DNA of 64,000 nt. Origin: Flavobacterium limnosediminis JC2902. Lineage in GTDB: Bacteria; Bacteroidota; Bacteroidia; Flavobacteriales; Flavobacteriaceae. The stretch lies in assembly GCF_000498535.1 (NCBI RefSeq), contig NZ_AVGG01000002.1, positions 124,001 through 188,000 of the forward strand, written 5' to 3'. Under the pieces are notes generated by a model. That model was not told the DNA's origin, searched no databases, and was given only the letters and a program-made list of their open reading frames with translations. Each line of letters opens with the position of its first letter. Within the stretch, counting starts at the first letter, position 1. Of the stretch, positions 50,225 to 57,937 are shown piece after piece. Position numbers and translations under genes: made by a program.

Positions 50225-50260
50225 CAAAAAACCCAAAACCGGGCTGGATTTGGGTTTTTG
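50225..50260 (-). terminator. Terminator of the 50281 lipoprotein gene
   Basis: On the minus strand AAAAACCCAAA pairs with TTTGGGTTTTT (11 bp, positions 50249-50259 and 50227-50237), followed by a T-rich run. Confidence 0.85.
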
Positions 50261-50280
50261 AAATCATTTATTATAAAGTG

Positions 50281-51039
50281 TTATTCGTAGAAATATTGCG
50301 TTGTATATGTTGAGCTGCTATTAGTAGCAGTCGTGGTCATGGAAATAGGAAAGTCGTCGGAATTGTATACGTACTGATTCGAAAAACCAGAAACCAACGT
50401 ATTAGTCGAGTCATAATAATGGCTCGTTAGAATATTATTAAACATTCCGCCTTCGAATGTCAGCAGTTTACCAAAACCTATAATATTTATAAAAATGTTG
50501 TTTTTTGAATCATAAGTATATTCTTGTCTAAAACTCAAATTTCCTTGATAAAACTCCTCCTTTTTAAACACCTCACCGTTAGCATTCATATGATAAACAC
50601 CATTTCTTCCCACAATGTTTTGATTTGTGAAATCACCGGAGTAATTTTGATACGAAATCGTGCGATCTGAATTGTGTGTAAAAATCTTTTTTGTGGCAGT
50701 TAAATCAAGATGATTAAAACTGGTTTCCTCTATCAATCTTTGATAAGTATCATAGACATATTTTACTTCATAATCAATTTGGGGATTATTATTCTGGGAA
50801 ATATACATTTTGGTAATCAAATTTCCAGTATAGGCAAATGCCCGCAATTGATTTAAAGCTTTTATACTTACAATTTTATTCCCGCTGTAACTATACTCAA
50901 ATGTATTCCCATTCGCAACGGCTCGCTTCACAAGACTCCCACCATTGGGAACAGATGAACCCGAATCTCCGTCACTTTCACTAGAACAAGAAGCAAACAA
51001 AAGCGCCAACGCACTAAAAGCATAAATAAGTTTTCTCAT
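50281..51039 (-). CDS. Lipoprotein with YD/RHS-like repeats (paralogue of 49199 gene)
   Basis: The 252-aa protein starts MRKLIYAFSALALLFASCSSESDGDSGSS, a lipoprotein leader followed by an acidic, Ser-rich stretch like the Bacteroidota surface-export signal. Repeats FEYSGNKIVSI-like (FEYSYSGNKIVSIKAL), FAYTGNLITKMYI, YVYDTYQRLIEE, FTHNSDRTISYQNYSGDF, YTYDSKNNIFINIIGFGKL and YVYNSDDFPISM align in order with those of the 49199 protein. The pair looks like a tandem duplication that has diverged. Function unknown. Confidence 0.85.
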   Translation of the reverse strand: MRKLIYAFSALALLFASCSSESDGDSGSSVPNGGSLVKRAVANGNTFEYSYSGNKIVSIKALNQLRAFAYTGNLITKMYISQNNNPQIDYEVKYVYDTYQRLIEETSFNHLDLTATKKIFTHNSDRTISYQNYSGDFTNQNIVGRNGVYHMNANGEVFKKEEFYQGNLSFRQEYTYDSKNNIFINIIGFGKLLTFEGGMFNNILTSHYYDSTNTLVSGFSNQYVYNSDDFPISMTTTATNSSSTYTTQYFYE

Positions 51040-51121
51040 AAAGATTTATTATAAATATTTTTTTACAAAAAAAAGAATTATTTCCGTTATAAAAAAACAA
51101 ACAGAAACTGTTTTTTTATCT

Positions 51122-51157
51122 AATAAAAAAGCCCAAATCACTAACGATTTGGGCTTC
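51122..51157 (-). terminator. Terminator of alaS
   Basis: On the minus strand AAGCCCAAATC pairs with GATTTGGGCTT (11 bp, 51146-51156 and 51129-51139) and is followed by TTTTTATTAG. Confidence 0.88.
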
Positions 51158-51178
51158 AAATAAATATAATTAAAAATT

Positions 51179-53815
51179 TTATTTAACAAATTCAACCGCC
51201 TTTTCCAAAGCTTCGGTAATTCCGCCAACATTCTTCCCTCCCGCTGTTGCGAAGAACGGTTGACCTCCCCCGCCACCTTGGATGTATTTCCCTAATTCGC
51301 GAACGACCTGTCCGGCGTTTAGGTTTTTCTCCGCCACCAATTCTTTGGAAATGTAGCAAGTTAACATTGGTTTTCCTTCTTCGGCAGTAGCCAATAACAA
51401 GAATAGGTTGGTTTCGTCGTTTCCTAATTCGTATGCTAAATCCTTAGCGCCTTCCGGATTCAAATCGACTTGTTTTGCTAAGAATTTCACGCCGTTGATT
51501 TCCTGCACTTCCGAAGCCAGTTCCCCCTTCAGGTTTTTCGCTTTTTCTTTCAATAGTTGCTCCAACTGCTTTTTCAGTTTGGCATTTTCATCCTGCAATG
51601 AAACAACAGATTTTATTACATCCTGAGGATTTTTCAACGTCTCCTTAATTTCCTTCAGCGTATTTTCCTGAGATGCGTAGAAGTCTTTCACAGCATCATT
51701 GGTAATCGCTTCAATACGACGGATTCCGGCAGCAACCGCGCCTTCACTCGTGATTTTGAAATGCCAGATCTCCGCGGTATTCTTCACGTGGATTCCTCCG
51801 CACAATTCCATACTCTCTCCGAATTTAATCGCACGCACATTATCACCGTATTTCTCTCCGAATAACGCCATCGCACCTTCTTCAATAGCCTGCGCAAACG
51901 GTATGCTTCTTCTTTCGATAAGTGGCAATTGTTCTTGGATTCTTGCATTTACGAAATCTTCTACCTGCTGTAATTCTTCCTCCGTAACTTTTGCGAAATG
52001 CGAGAAGTCAAAACGAAGGTAATTTGGCGACACCAACGACCCTTTTTGCTCCACATGCGTTCCCAAAACCGAACGCAATGCCTGATGCAATAAGTGGGTA
52101 GCCGAGTGATTGCTCGCACAATTACTTCTTAAATCGGTATTTACTTTTGCAACGAAAGCACCGTTTACGTTTTCCGGTAAGCTTTTCGCAAAATGCAATA
52201 TCAGGTTGTTTTCTTTTTTCGTATCGACGATTTCGATGGTTTCGTTTGCAGAAACTAAGATTCCTTTGTCTCCCACCTGACCTCCGCCTTCCGGATAGAA
52301 CGGCGTGTTGTCTAATACAATTTGATATAGTTTACCGTCTTTTTTGGAATCCACTTTCCTGAAACGGGTGATTTTTACATCGTTTTCTGTTTGATCGTAG
52401 CCTACGAAAGTTTCCACATTTCCAGGAACCAAAACGGTCCAGTCTTCTGTTGAAACTTCCGAAGCGGCGCGGGAACGTGTTTTTTGCTCCAACATCGCAG
52501 CATCAAAACCGGCTTCGTCCAAGCTATACCCTCTTTCTCTTAAAATCAAAGCGGTTAAATCGATTGGAAATCCGAACGTATCATACAATTCGAATGCTTT
52601 AGCACCTGATACTTCTTTTCCTTTCGTCTCAGCAACCACATTTTCCAATAACTGCAATCCTTGATCTAAAGTTCTTAAGAAAGACGCTTCTTCTTCTTTA
52701 ATCACATTCGCCACTAAACTTTTCTGAGCAACAATCTCCGGGAAGAAAGTCCCCATCTGATTCGCCAGTACGTCCACCAATTGATAAATAAATGGCTCTT
52801 TGGTATTTAAAAACGTAAATCCGTAACGGATCGCACGGCGCAAAATACGACGGATTACATAACCCGCACCACCGTTTGACGGCAACTGACCGTCGGCAAT
52901 AGCGAACGCTACCGCACGCACGTGATCTACAATTACACGAATCGCAATATTGGTTTTATTCTGCTCTTCGCTGATATTTTTTATTTCGTTGTTGGTATAT
53001 TTTTTACCTGTGATTTGCTCTACTTTTTCGATTAGTGGCGTGAACACATCCGTATCGTAATTGGATGTTACACCTTGCATTGCCATACACAGACGCTCGA
53101 AGCCCATTCCGGTATCTACGTGTTGTGCCGGTAATTTTTCCAGAGAACCATCAGCCTTACGGTTGAATTCCATGAATACGTTATTCCAGATTTCCACCAC
53201 CTGCGGATGATCGGCGTTAACCAAATCACGACCGGAAACAGCTGCTCTTTCTTCGGCAGTACGCAAATCGATGTGGATTTCAGAACATGGTCCACATGGT
53301 CCTTGGTCACCCATTTCCCAGAAATTGTCTTTCTTGTTCCCAAGGATGATACGGTCTTCTGAAACGTATTGCTTCCAGATATCGAAAGCTTCCTGATCGA
53401 AAGGAACATTCTCCGCCGGGTTTCCTTCAAAAACGGAAACGTACAAACGGTCTTTCTCTAATTTTAAAACCTCAGTTAAGAACTCCCAAGCCCAAGCCAA
53501 GGCTTCTTTTTTGAAATAATCACCAAACGACCAGTTCCCTAACATTTCGAACATGGTGTGGTGGTAGGTATCAAAACCTACATCCTCCAAGTCGTTGTGC
53601 TTTCCTGACACGCGAAGACATTTTTGTGTATCGGCAATTCGGGCGCTTTTTGGTGTTCCGTTTCCTAAGAAAAACTCTTTGAACTGAGCCATTCCGGAAT
53701 TGTTAAACATCAAAGTCGGGTCGTCTTTTAAAACGATGGGCGCCGAAGGAACGATCAAATGTCCTTTGCTCTCAAAAAAATCAAGGTAAGCCTTACGAAT
53801 GTCTTGTGATTTCAT
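51179..53815 (-). CDS. alaS: Alanyl-tRNA synthetase
   Basis: AlaS charges tRNA-Ala and edits mischarged Ser/Gly. The 878-aa protein has the class II core ([36 protein letters not shown]), [38 protein letters not shown], and [18 protein letters not shown]. The editing domain follows, with [14 protein letters not shown] (HxxxH) and CGGIHVKN, then a C-terminal DHHA1-type region with [13 protein letters not shown]. Full length. It is transcribed away from the M23 peptidase gene; the 315-bp divergent spacer is filled by repeats. Confidence 0.97.
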   Translation of the reverse strand: MKSQDIRKAYLDFFESKGHLIVPSAPIVLKDDPTLMFNNSGMAQFKEFFLGNGTPKSARIADTQKCLRVSGKHNDLEDVGFDTYHHTMFEMLGNWSFGDYFKKEALAWAWEFLTEVLKLEKDRLYVSVFEGNPAENVPFDQEAFDIWKQYVSEDRIILGNKKDNFWEMGDQGPCGPCSEIHIDLRTAEERAAVSGRDLVNADHPQVVEIWNNVFMEFNRKADGSLEKLPAQHVDTGMGFERLCMAMQGVTSNYDTDVFTPLIEKVEQITGKKYTNNEIKNISEEQNKTNIAIRVIVDHVRAVAFAIADGQLPSNGGAGYVIRRILRRAIRYGFTFLNTKEPFIYQLVDVLANQMGTFFPEIVAQKSLVANVIKEEEASFLRTLDQGLQLLENVVAETKGKEVSGAKAFELYDTFGFPIDLTALILRERGYSLDEAGFDAAMLEQKTRSRAASEVSTEDWTVLVPGNVETFVGYDQTENDVKITRFRKVDSKKDGKLYQIVLDNTPFYPEGGGQVGDKGILVSANETIEIVDTKKENNLILHFAKSLPENVNGAFVAKVNTDLRSNCASNHSATHLLHQALRSVLGTHVEQKGSLVSPNYLRFDFSHFAKVTEEELQQVEDFVNARIQEQLPLIERRSIPFAQAIEEGAMALFGEKYGDNVRAIKFGESMELCGGIHVKNTAEIWHFKITSEGAVAAGIRRIEAITNDAVKDFYASQENTLKEIKETLKNPQDVIKSVVSLQDENAKLKKQLEQLLKEKAKNLKGELASEVQEINGVKFLAKQVDLNPEGAKDLAYELGNDETNLFLLLATAEEGKPMLTCYISKELVAEKNLNAGQVVRELGKYIQGGGGGQPFFATAGGKNVGGITEALEKAVEFVK

Positions 53816-54130
53816 TTTTATTTTATTTTGCCACGAATTGTACTAACTCGCACTAATTTTCTATTACGATTCCAAAAATCAAAATGGCTTTTCCCCTAGC
53901 CCTGATGGGAGAGGAAATCCTGACATTGAGAGATTGCCCTGCAAGCTCTCAATGGCAGATTGGAACGGATAGCAGGAACACGATCCCGATAGCTATCGGG
54001 ACAAATTGGCCAAATGTTTCGCTTCAAAAAACACTTTGCTTTGAAACATTTTTTAAATTTGTTCGTATAACCCCTACAAGCGGTTAGCCAACACCATTTT
54101 ATAAGCTGCAAAAATAGTATATTTTAGAAC
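53816..54130. other. Divergent 315-bp spacer between alaS and M23 gene, repeat-filled
   Basis: It contains a CCACGAATTGTACTAACTCG-type repeat (about 53830-53850), dispersed stem-loop copy C (53897-54000) and AT-rich sequence. A minus-strand TATTTTTG (54109-54116) could be an alaS -7 element with a leader of nearly 300 nt, but support is weak. No gene is seen. Confidence 0.6.
53897..54000 (+). repeat. Dispersed stem-loop repeat, copy C
   Basis: TAGCCCTGATGGGAGAGGAAATC leads into a perfect 9-bp stem CATTGAGAG (53924-53932) / CTCTCAATG (53946-53954). Then come AACGGATAGCAGGAA and the palindrome CCCGATAGCTATCGGG (53985-54000). The shoulders match copy A; the stem does not. Confidence 0.75.
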
Positions 54131-55108
54131 ATGTCGAAGGTAAAATATGTTTATGATCCTGAAAAATTAGCCTATCGGAAAATCAAGCCGAAGAAAGGGC
54201 GAAAGTTCGGCTATTTTGCTTTGTTTCTGGTGGCTTCGGCGTTATTTGGCTTTTTGTGTTTTGTGGTTTTACTGAACACTTCTTATTTTGAAACACCAAA
54301 GGATCGAATCCAGGCGCGTGAGATTGAGAACATGAAAATCAATTACGAAATCCTCAATAAAAAGATTGACCAGCTGAATGAAACCATGGCCAATCTGGAA
54401 GATCGGGACAACAACGTGTACCGTGCGTATTTTAACAGTTCGCCGGTAGATCCTGAAAAACGGAAAGGAGAAGGCGAAAATGTACTGAGCTACAAACAAC
54501 TTCAGGGCTATAACAATTCGGATTTGGTGATTAACACCACGAAACGTTTGGACGTTATTGCGAATCAGTTGGTTTTTCAATCGAAATCATTAGATGAAAT
54601 CATTACATTAGCCAAAGGAAAAGAAAAATTACTGGCTGCGATTCCGGCGATACAACCGGTAAAAAATGAGCAACTTAAACAAATGGCTTCCGGTTTCGGT
54701 TATCGAAGCGATCCTTTTACCAAAGTAAGGAAGTTTCATAAGGGGATGGATTTTTCCGCACGTACGGGAACTCCGATTTTTGCCACCGGCGACGGTGTGG
54801 TGGAAAAAGCCGATGCTTCGCTTTCGGGATACGGGAATCACATTGAAATCCGTCATGGTTATGGTTATAAAACGCTTTATGCCCATTTAAGCAAATACAA
54901 AACACGACCTGGACAACGTGTAAAACGTGGTGACATCATTGGTTATGTTGGAAGTACCGGCCGAAGTGAAGCGCCACACTTACATTACGAAGTGTACCAG
55001 AACGGGAAAGTGGTGAATCCGCTGAATTTTTATTACGGGTCGATTTCGGCCAAAGAATATGTTTTGATTTCACAAATTGCCAACCAAGAGAACCAGTCGT
55101 TGGATTAA
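54131..55108 (+). CDS. Membrane-anchored M23 family peptidoglycan endopeptidase
   Basis: The 325-aa protein starts MSKVKYVYDPEKLAYRKI, with one membrane helix (about 27-49, YFALFLVASALFGFLCFVVLL). A coiled-coil region (IENMKINYEILNKKIDQLNETMANLEDR) follows, then an M23 (LytM-type) domain at about 195-300. Zinc-site motifs are KFHKGMDFSA (HxxxD) and APHLHYEVYQNG (HxH). It should cut peptide cross-links in the periplasm. All zinc ligands are present. A 7-bp tandem repeat separates it from the MerR gene. Confidence 0.93.
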   Translation: MSKVKYVYDPEKLAYRKIKPKKGRKFGYFALFLVASALFGFLCFVVLLNTSYFETPKDRIQAREIENMKINYEILNKKIDQLNETMANLEDRDNNVYRAYFNSSPVDPEKRKGEGENVLSYKQLQGYNNSDLVINTTKRLDVIANQLVFQSKSLDEIITLAKGKEKLLAAIPAIQPVKNEQLKQMASGFGYRSDPFTKVRKFHKGMDFSARTGTPIFATGDGVVEKADASLSGYGNHIEIRHGYGYKTLYAHLSKYKTRPGQRVKRGDIIGYVGSTGRSEAPHLHYEVYQNGKVVNPLNFYYGSISAKEYVLISQIANQENQSLD

Positions 55109-55130
55109 TCTTTTGGATAAAAACAGATTA

Positions 55131-55214
55131 TAGAGAATAGAAAATAGAGAATAGAAAAATAGACGTTGAAACTTTTGACTTTTGACTTTTGACTTTTGAC
55201 TTTCGACTTTTGAC
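55131..55214 (+). repeat. Heptamer tandem repeat TTTTGAC/TTTCGAC x6 upstream of MerR gene
   Basis: AGAGAATAGAAAATAGAG words (about 55131-55160) are followed by TTTTGAC x4 (55173-55200), TTTCGAC (55201-55207) and TTTTGAC (55208-55214), ending 8 nt before the MerR ATG at 55223. Copy-number change would move promoter spacing. Confidence 0.9.
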
Positions 55215-55222
55215 TAAAAAAT

Positions 55223-55552
55223 ATGCATTTAGATTTACCTGAAAAAAGATACTACAGCATTGGTGAACTGGCCAAGGCTTTTGATGTAAACGCTTCCCTG
55301 ATTCGGTTTTGGGATAAAGAATTCGATATTCTGCAACCCAAAAAAAACGCGAAAGGGAATCGTATGTTTACACCCGAAGACGTAAAAAACCTGCAATTGA
55401 TTTATCATCTGGTGAAAGAACGCGGTTTTACTCTTGATGGTGCTAAAGTACACCTGAAAGAAGGGCAGAAAAAAACGCTGGACAAGTTCGAAATCATTCG
55501 CAAACTGGAAGGAATCAAAGTTCAGCTGACAAATATCAAAAATGAGTTATAA
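55223..55552 (+). CDS. MerR family transcriptional regulator
   Basis: The 109-aa protein has a MerR-type winged HTH at about residues 8-80: RYYSIGELAKAFDVNASLIRFWDKEFDILQPKKNAKGNRMFTPEDV. A short C-terminal helix follows (KKTLDKFEIIRKLEGIKVQLTNI), without Cys or a ligand domain. Small MerR proteins like this are common in Bacteroidota beside an M23 peptidase gene. The target is unknown; the M23 gene or the LemA operon are candidates by position. Confidence 0.92.
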   Translation: MHLDLPEKRYYSIGELAKAFDVNASLIRFWDKEFDILQPKKNAKGNRMFTPEDVKNLQLIYHLVKERGFTLDGAKVHLKEGQKKTLDKFEIIRKLEGIKVQLTNIKNEL

Positions 55553-55608
55553 GTAACAATTCACAAAACAATCGACTAATACAAAAATCAACTTTAAATT
55601 TAAAAAAA

Positions 55609-56202
55609 ATGAGAAAATTTGCACCAATATTAATTATTGTAGCTATTCTGGCCGTTATCGGATTTTGGTACATCGGAATCAAAAACGGTGCTATCCGTGA
55701 AAATCAGGCGGTGGGTAAAGAATGGGGTAATGTGGAAACCGCTTACCAAAGAAGAAACGACCTTATCGGAAACTTGGTTAAAACCGTAAAAGGCGCTGCT
55801 GATTTCGAAAAAGGAACCTTAACAGCGGTTATCGAAGCAAGAGCGAAAGCGACACAGGTAACCATTGATCCATCGAATGTTACTCCGGAGCAATTGGCGC
55901 AATTCAACCAGGCACAAGGCGGTGTTTCATCGGCTTTATCAAGATTATTGGTAACTGTTGAACAATATCCTGATCTGAAAGCGAATGCAAATTTCCTGAA
56001 ATTACAGGACGAGTTGGCCAGTACGGAAAACCAGATTTTAACTGCGAGAACGCGTTTTAACGAATCGGTTCAGAGTTACAACAACTATATCCTAAAAATC
56101 CCGAACAACTGGTTCTTGGGCGAATACAAAGAGAAGCCATTCTTTGATGCAGTGGCTGGCGCTGAAAAACCGGTGGATGTTGAATTTAACTTTGACAAAT
56201 AA
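55609..56202 (+). CDS. LemA family protein
   Basis: The 197-aa protein has a membrane helix at the N-terminus (FAPILIIVAILAVIGFWYI) and the LemA core: ENQAVGKEWGNVETAYQRRNDLIGNLVKTVKGAADFEKGTL, VTIDPSNVTPEQLAQF, LLVTVEQYPDLKANANFLKLQDELASTENQI and FNESVQSYNNYI. It is a membrane-anchored helical bundle of unclear role, often next to TPM proteins, exactly as here. First gene of a three-gene operon (3-bp gap to the next). Confidence 0.94.
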   Translation: MRKFAPILIIVAILAVIGFWYIGIKNGAIRENQAVGKEWGNVETAYQRRNDLIGNLVKTVKGAADFEKGTLTAVIEARAKATQVTIDPSNVTPEQLAQFNQAQGGVSSALSRLLVTVEQYPDLKANANFLKLQDELASTENQILTARTRFNESVQSYNNYILKIPNNWFLGEYKEKPFFDAVAGAEKPVDVEFNFDK

Positions 56203-56205
56203 ACG

Positions 56206-56643
56206 ATGTCTTTAACTGAAGATTTTCTAACCCCGGAAGACGAAAAGGAAATTGTACACGCGATTTCTTTGGCGGAAAAAAACACATCCGGCGAGATTAG
56301 AGTTCATATAGAAGCACATGCAGAAAAACCTCCTATCGAAAGAGCTAAGGAGGTTTTTCACGCATTAGGCATGGACAAAACCGAAGCCAAAAACGGCGTT
56401 TTATTTTACGTAGGTGTTCAGGATCATTCTTTTGCCATCCTTGGCGATAAGGGGATTGACGATTTGGTGGAAGATGATTTCTGGGATTGCACCAAAGATT
56501 TGGTCATTGGGCATTTTAAAAACAAACAGTTCAGAACAGGCTTGGTAGAAGGAATTCTAAGAGCCGGTGAACGTTTGAAAAAACATTTCCCATACAAAGA
56601 CGATGACGCCAACGAATTATCAAACGAAATATCCAAAGGTTAA
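56206..56643 (+). CDS. TPM domain protein without signal peptide
   Basis: The 145-aa protein has a TPM domain: DEKEIVHAISLAEKNTSGEIRVHIEAHAE, NGVLFYVGVQDHSFAILGDKGIDD and RAGERLKKHFPYKDDD. There is no signal peptide or membrane helix, so it is probably at the cytoplasmic side or exported otherwise. TPM proteins (TPM_phosphatase) are linked to LemA in envelope or photosystem repair functions; the role in Flavobacteria is unknown. It directly abuts the next gene. Confidence 0.92.
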   Translation: MSLTEDFLTPEDEKEIVHAISLAEKNTSGEIRVHIEAHAEKPPIERAKEVFHALGMDKTEAKNGVLFYVGVQDHSFAILGDKGIDDLVEDDFWDCTKDLVIGHFKNKQFRTGLVEGILRAGERLKKHFPYKDDDANELSNEISKG

Positions 56644-57444
56644 ATGACGAACTTCCTATTTAAAACGATGAAAATTCTGGTTGCTGTAACATTTTTGCTA
56701 CTGCACCAATTAGGGTTTGCTCAATTTGACATTCCTAAAAAACCCGATTTTCAAACCAGTGTATATGATTATGCCAACATTTTGGAAGCGGGACAGAAAA
56801 AACAACTGGAAGAGAAACTGGTTCGTTACTCCGATTCAACCACGACACAAATAGTAGTCATCACTATAGAAGACTTAAAAGGTGAAGACATTGGCATTTT
56901 AACTCCGAAATGGGCACACGAATGGGGCATTGGTCAGGCTAAGGAAGATAATGGTGTTTTGATTTTACTTTCCAAGAACGACCGCAAAATATGGATTTCA
57001 CCCGGTTATGGTGTGGAAGACCGATTAACGGCGGGTATTACCGGGGAATTGGTCCGTAACATCATCATTCCCGAATTTAAAGCCGGAAGCTATTACAACG
57101 GTTTAGACAAAGGTGCCGATGCCATTTTTGATGTTTTAAAAGGGAAATACAAAGGCGAACGAAAAGCAAACAAGTCTCCTGGTGGCGGAAAAATAATTTT
57201 CTTCATCATTATATTCATAATTATCATTGTGATTCTTTCCAAAAACAAACGTGGCGGCGGTGGAAACGGCGGGCGTTTTTCCGGTCCGGATCTGGGCGAC
57301 ATCATCATCCTGAGCAGCTTGGGTCGTGGTGGTTTTGGCGGTTTTGGCGGCGGAAGTTCCGGTGGTGGTTTTGGAGGCGGAGGCTTCGGAGGTGGTTTTG
57401 GCGGAGGCGGTTTCTCCGGTGGAGGATCCGGCGGAAGCTGGTAA
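56644..57444 (+). CDS. TPM domain membrane protein with glycine-rich tail
   Basis: The ATG directly follows the upstream TAA. The 266-aa protein has a signal peptide (MKILVAVTFLLLHQLGFAQ from the second Met), a TPM domain (VYDYANILEAGQKKQLEEKL, STTTQIVVITIEDLKGEDIG, NGVLILLSKNDRKIWISPGYGVEDRL), a membrane helix (IIFFIIIFIIIIVIL) and a Gly/Phe/Ser-rich tail ending GGSGGSW. The family layout is YgcG-like. Acts at the cell envelope. A strong terminator follows, closing the LemA operon. Confidence 0.93.
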   Translation: MTNFLFKTMKILVAVTFLLLHQLGFAQFDIPKKPDFQTSVYDYANILEAGQKKQLEEKLVRYSDSTTTQIVVITIEDLKGEDIGILTPKWAHEWGIGQAKEDNGVLILLSKNDRKIWISPGYGVEDRLTAGITGELVRNIIIPEFKAGSYYNGLDKGADAIFDVLKGKYKGERKANKSPGGGKIIFFIIIFIIIIVILSKNKRGGGGNGGRFSGPDLGDIIILSSLGRGGFGGFGGGSSGGGFGGGGFGGGFGGGGFSGGGSGGSW

Positions 57445-57480
57445 CTTCAGACAGCAGGTTTCAGACTAAACAAACAGATA

Positions 57481-57515
57481 AAAAAGAGATTGCCTTCCGC
57501 AATCTCTTTTTTGTT
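57481..57515 (+). terminator. Terminator of the LemA-TPM-TPM operon
   Basis: AAAAGAGATTGC (57482-57493) pairs with GCAATCTCTTTT (57499-57510) in a perfect 12-bp stem, followed by TTGTTTC. Confidence 0.9.
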
Positions 57516-57615
57516 TCATCCTACTTACCGTACTAAATGTCTTTAAGAACCTATTGTATTATCATTAACACGACACTTCAGCCAATCAGCGTACCTTTAA
57601 GAAAAGCTAAAGGTC

Positions 57616-57834
57616 ATGAAAAATTTCGCAATCAAATTGGTGTGGTTTACTACGATTTTCGTGCTCGTCTTTACCGGTTTGTGCCAGACAAATGTACCGT
57701 TGCCTTTCATCAGCAGCTTATTTATTTTAGGAAGTGCCCTTTTTTTATACACAGTTTACAAAGTACTTACCGATAAATATGAAACCACAAAAACATTTAA
57801 GGATTGGTATGGGGATTTCCCCGAAAAACATTGA
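57616..57834 (+). CDS. Small two-helix membrane protein of unknown function
   Basis: The 72-aa protein has two hydrophobic helices (LVWFTTIFVLVFTGLCQ and PFISSLFILGSALFLYTVY) and a soluble tail YETTKTFKDWYGDFPEKH. I prefer this frame to the overlapping one starting at 57537 because it has ordered membrane segments and normal codon use. No promoter was placed. Function unknown. Confidence 0.65.
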   Translation: MKNFAIKLVWFTTIFVLVFTGLCQTNVPLPFISSLFILGSALFLYTVYKVLTDKYETTKTFKDWYGDFPEKH

Positions 57835-57899
57835 GTGACAAAAACCACGCTTATATAAAATTAAATTTCCAAAATTTCACAAATACATTTTAACCCTTA

Positions 57900-57932
57900 A
57901 AAAAAGAGGCTGCCTTTTCAGACAGCCTCTTG
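57900..57932 (-). terminator. Terminator of the outer-membrane barrel gene
   Basis: On the minus strand AAGAGGCTG pairs with CAGCCTCTT (57923-57931 and 57904-57912), followed by TTTTT. Confidence 0.85.
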
Positions 57933-57937
57933 TATTT

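Noticed and set aside
51049..51276. 75-codon minus-strand frame at the end of alaS
   Set aside because: It overlaps the alaS 3' end and terminator in another frame and lacks a start context or known motif.
57537..57776. 79-codon plus-strand frame overlapping the small membrane protein
   Set aside because: The frame at 57616 has two ordered membrane helices and a conserved-looking tail; this one does not.
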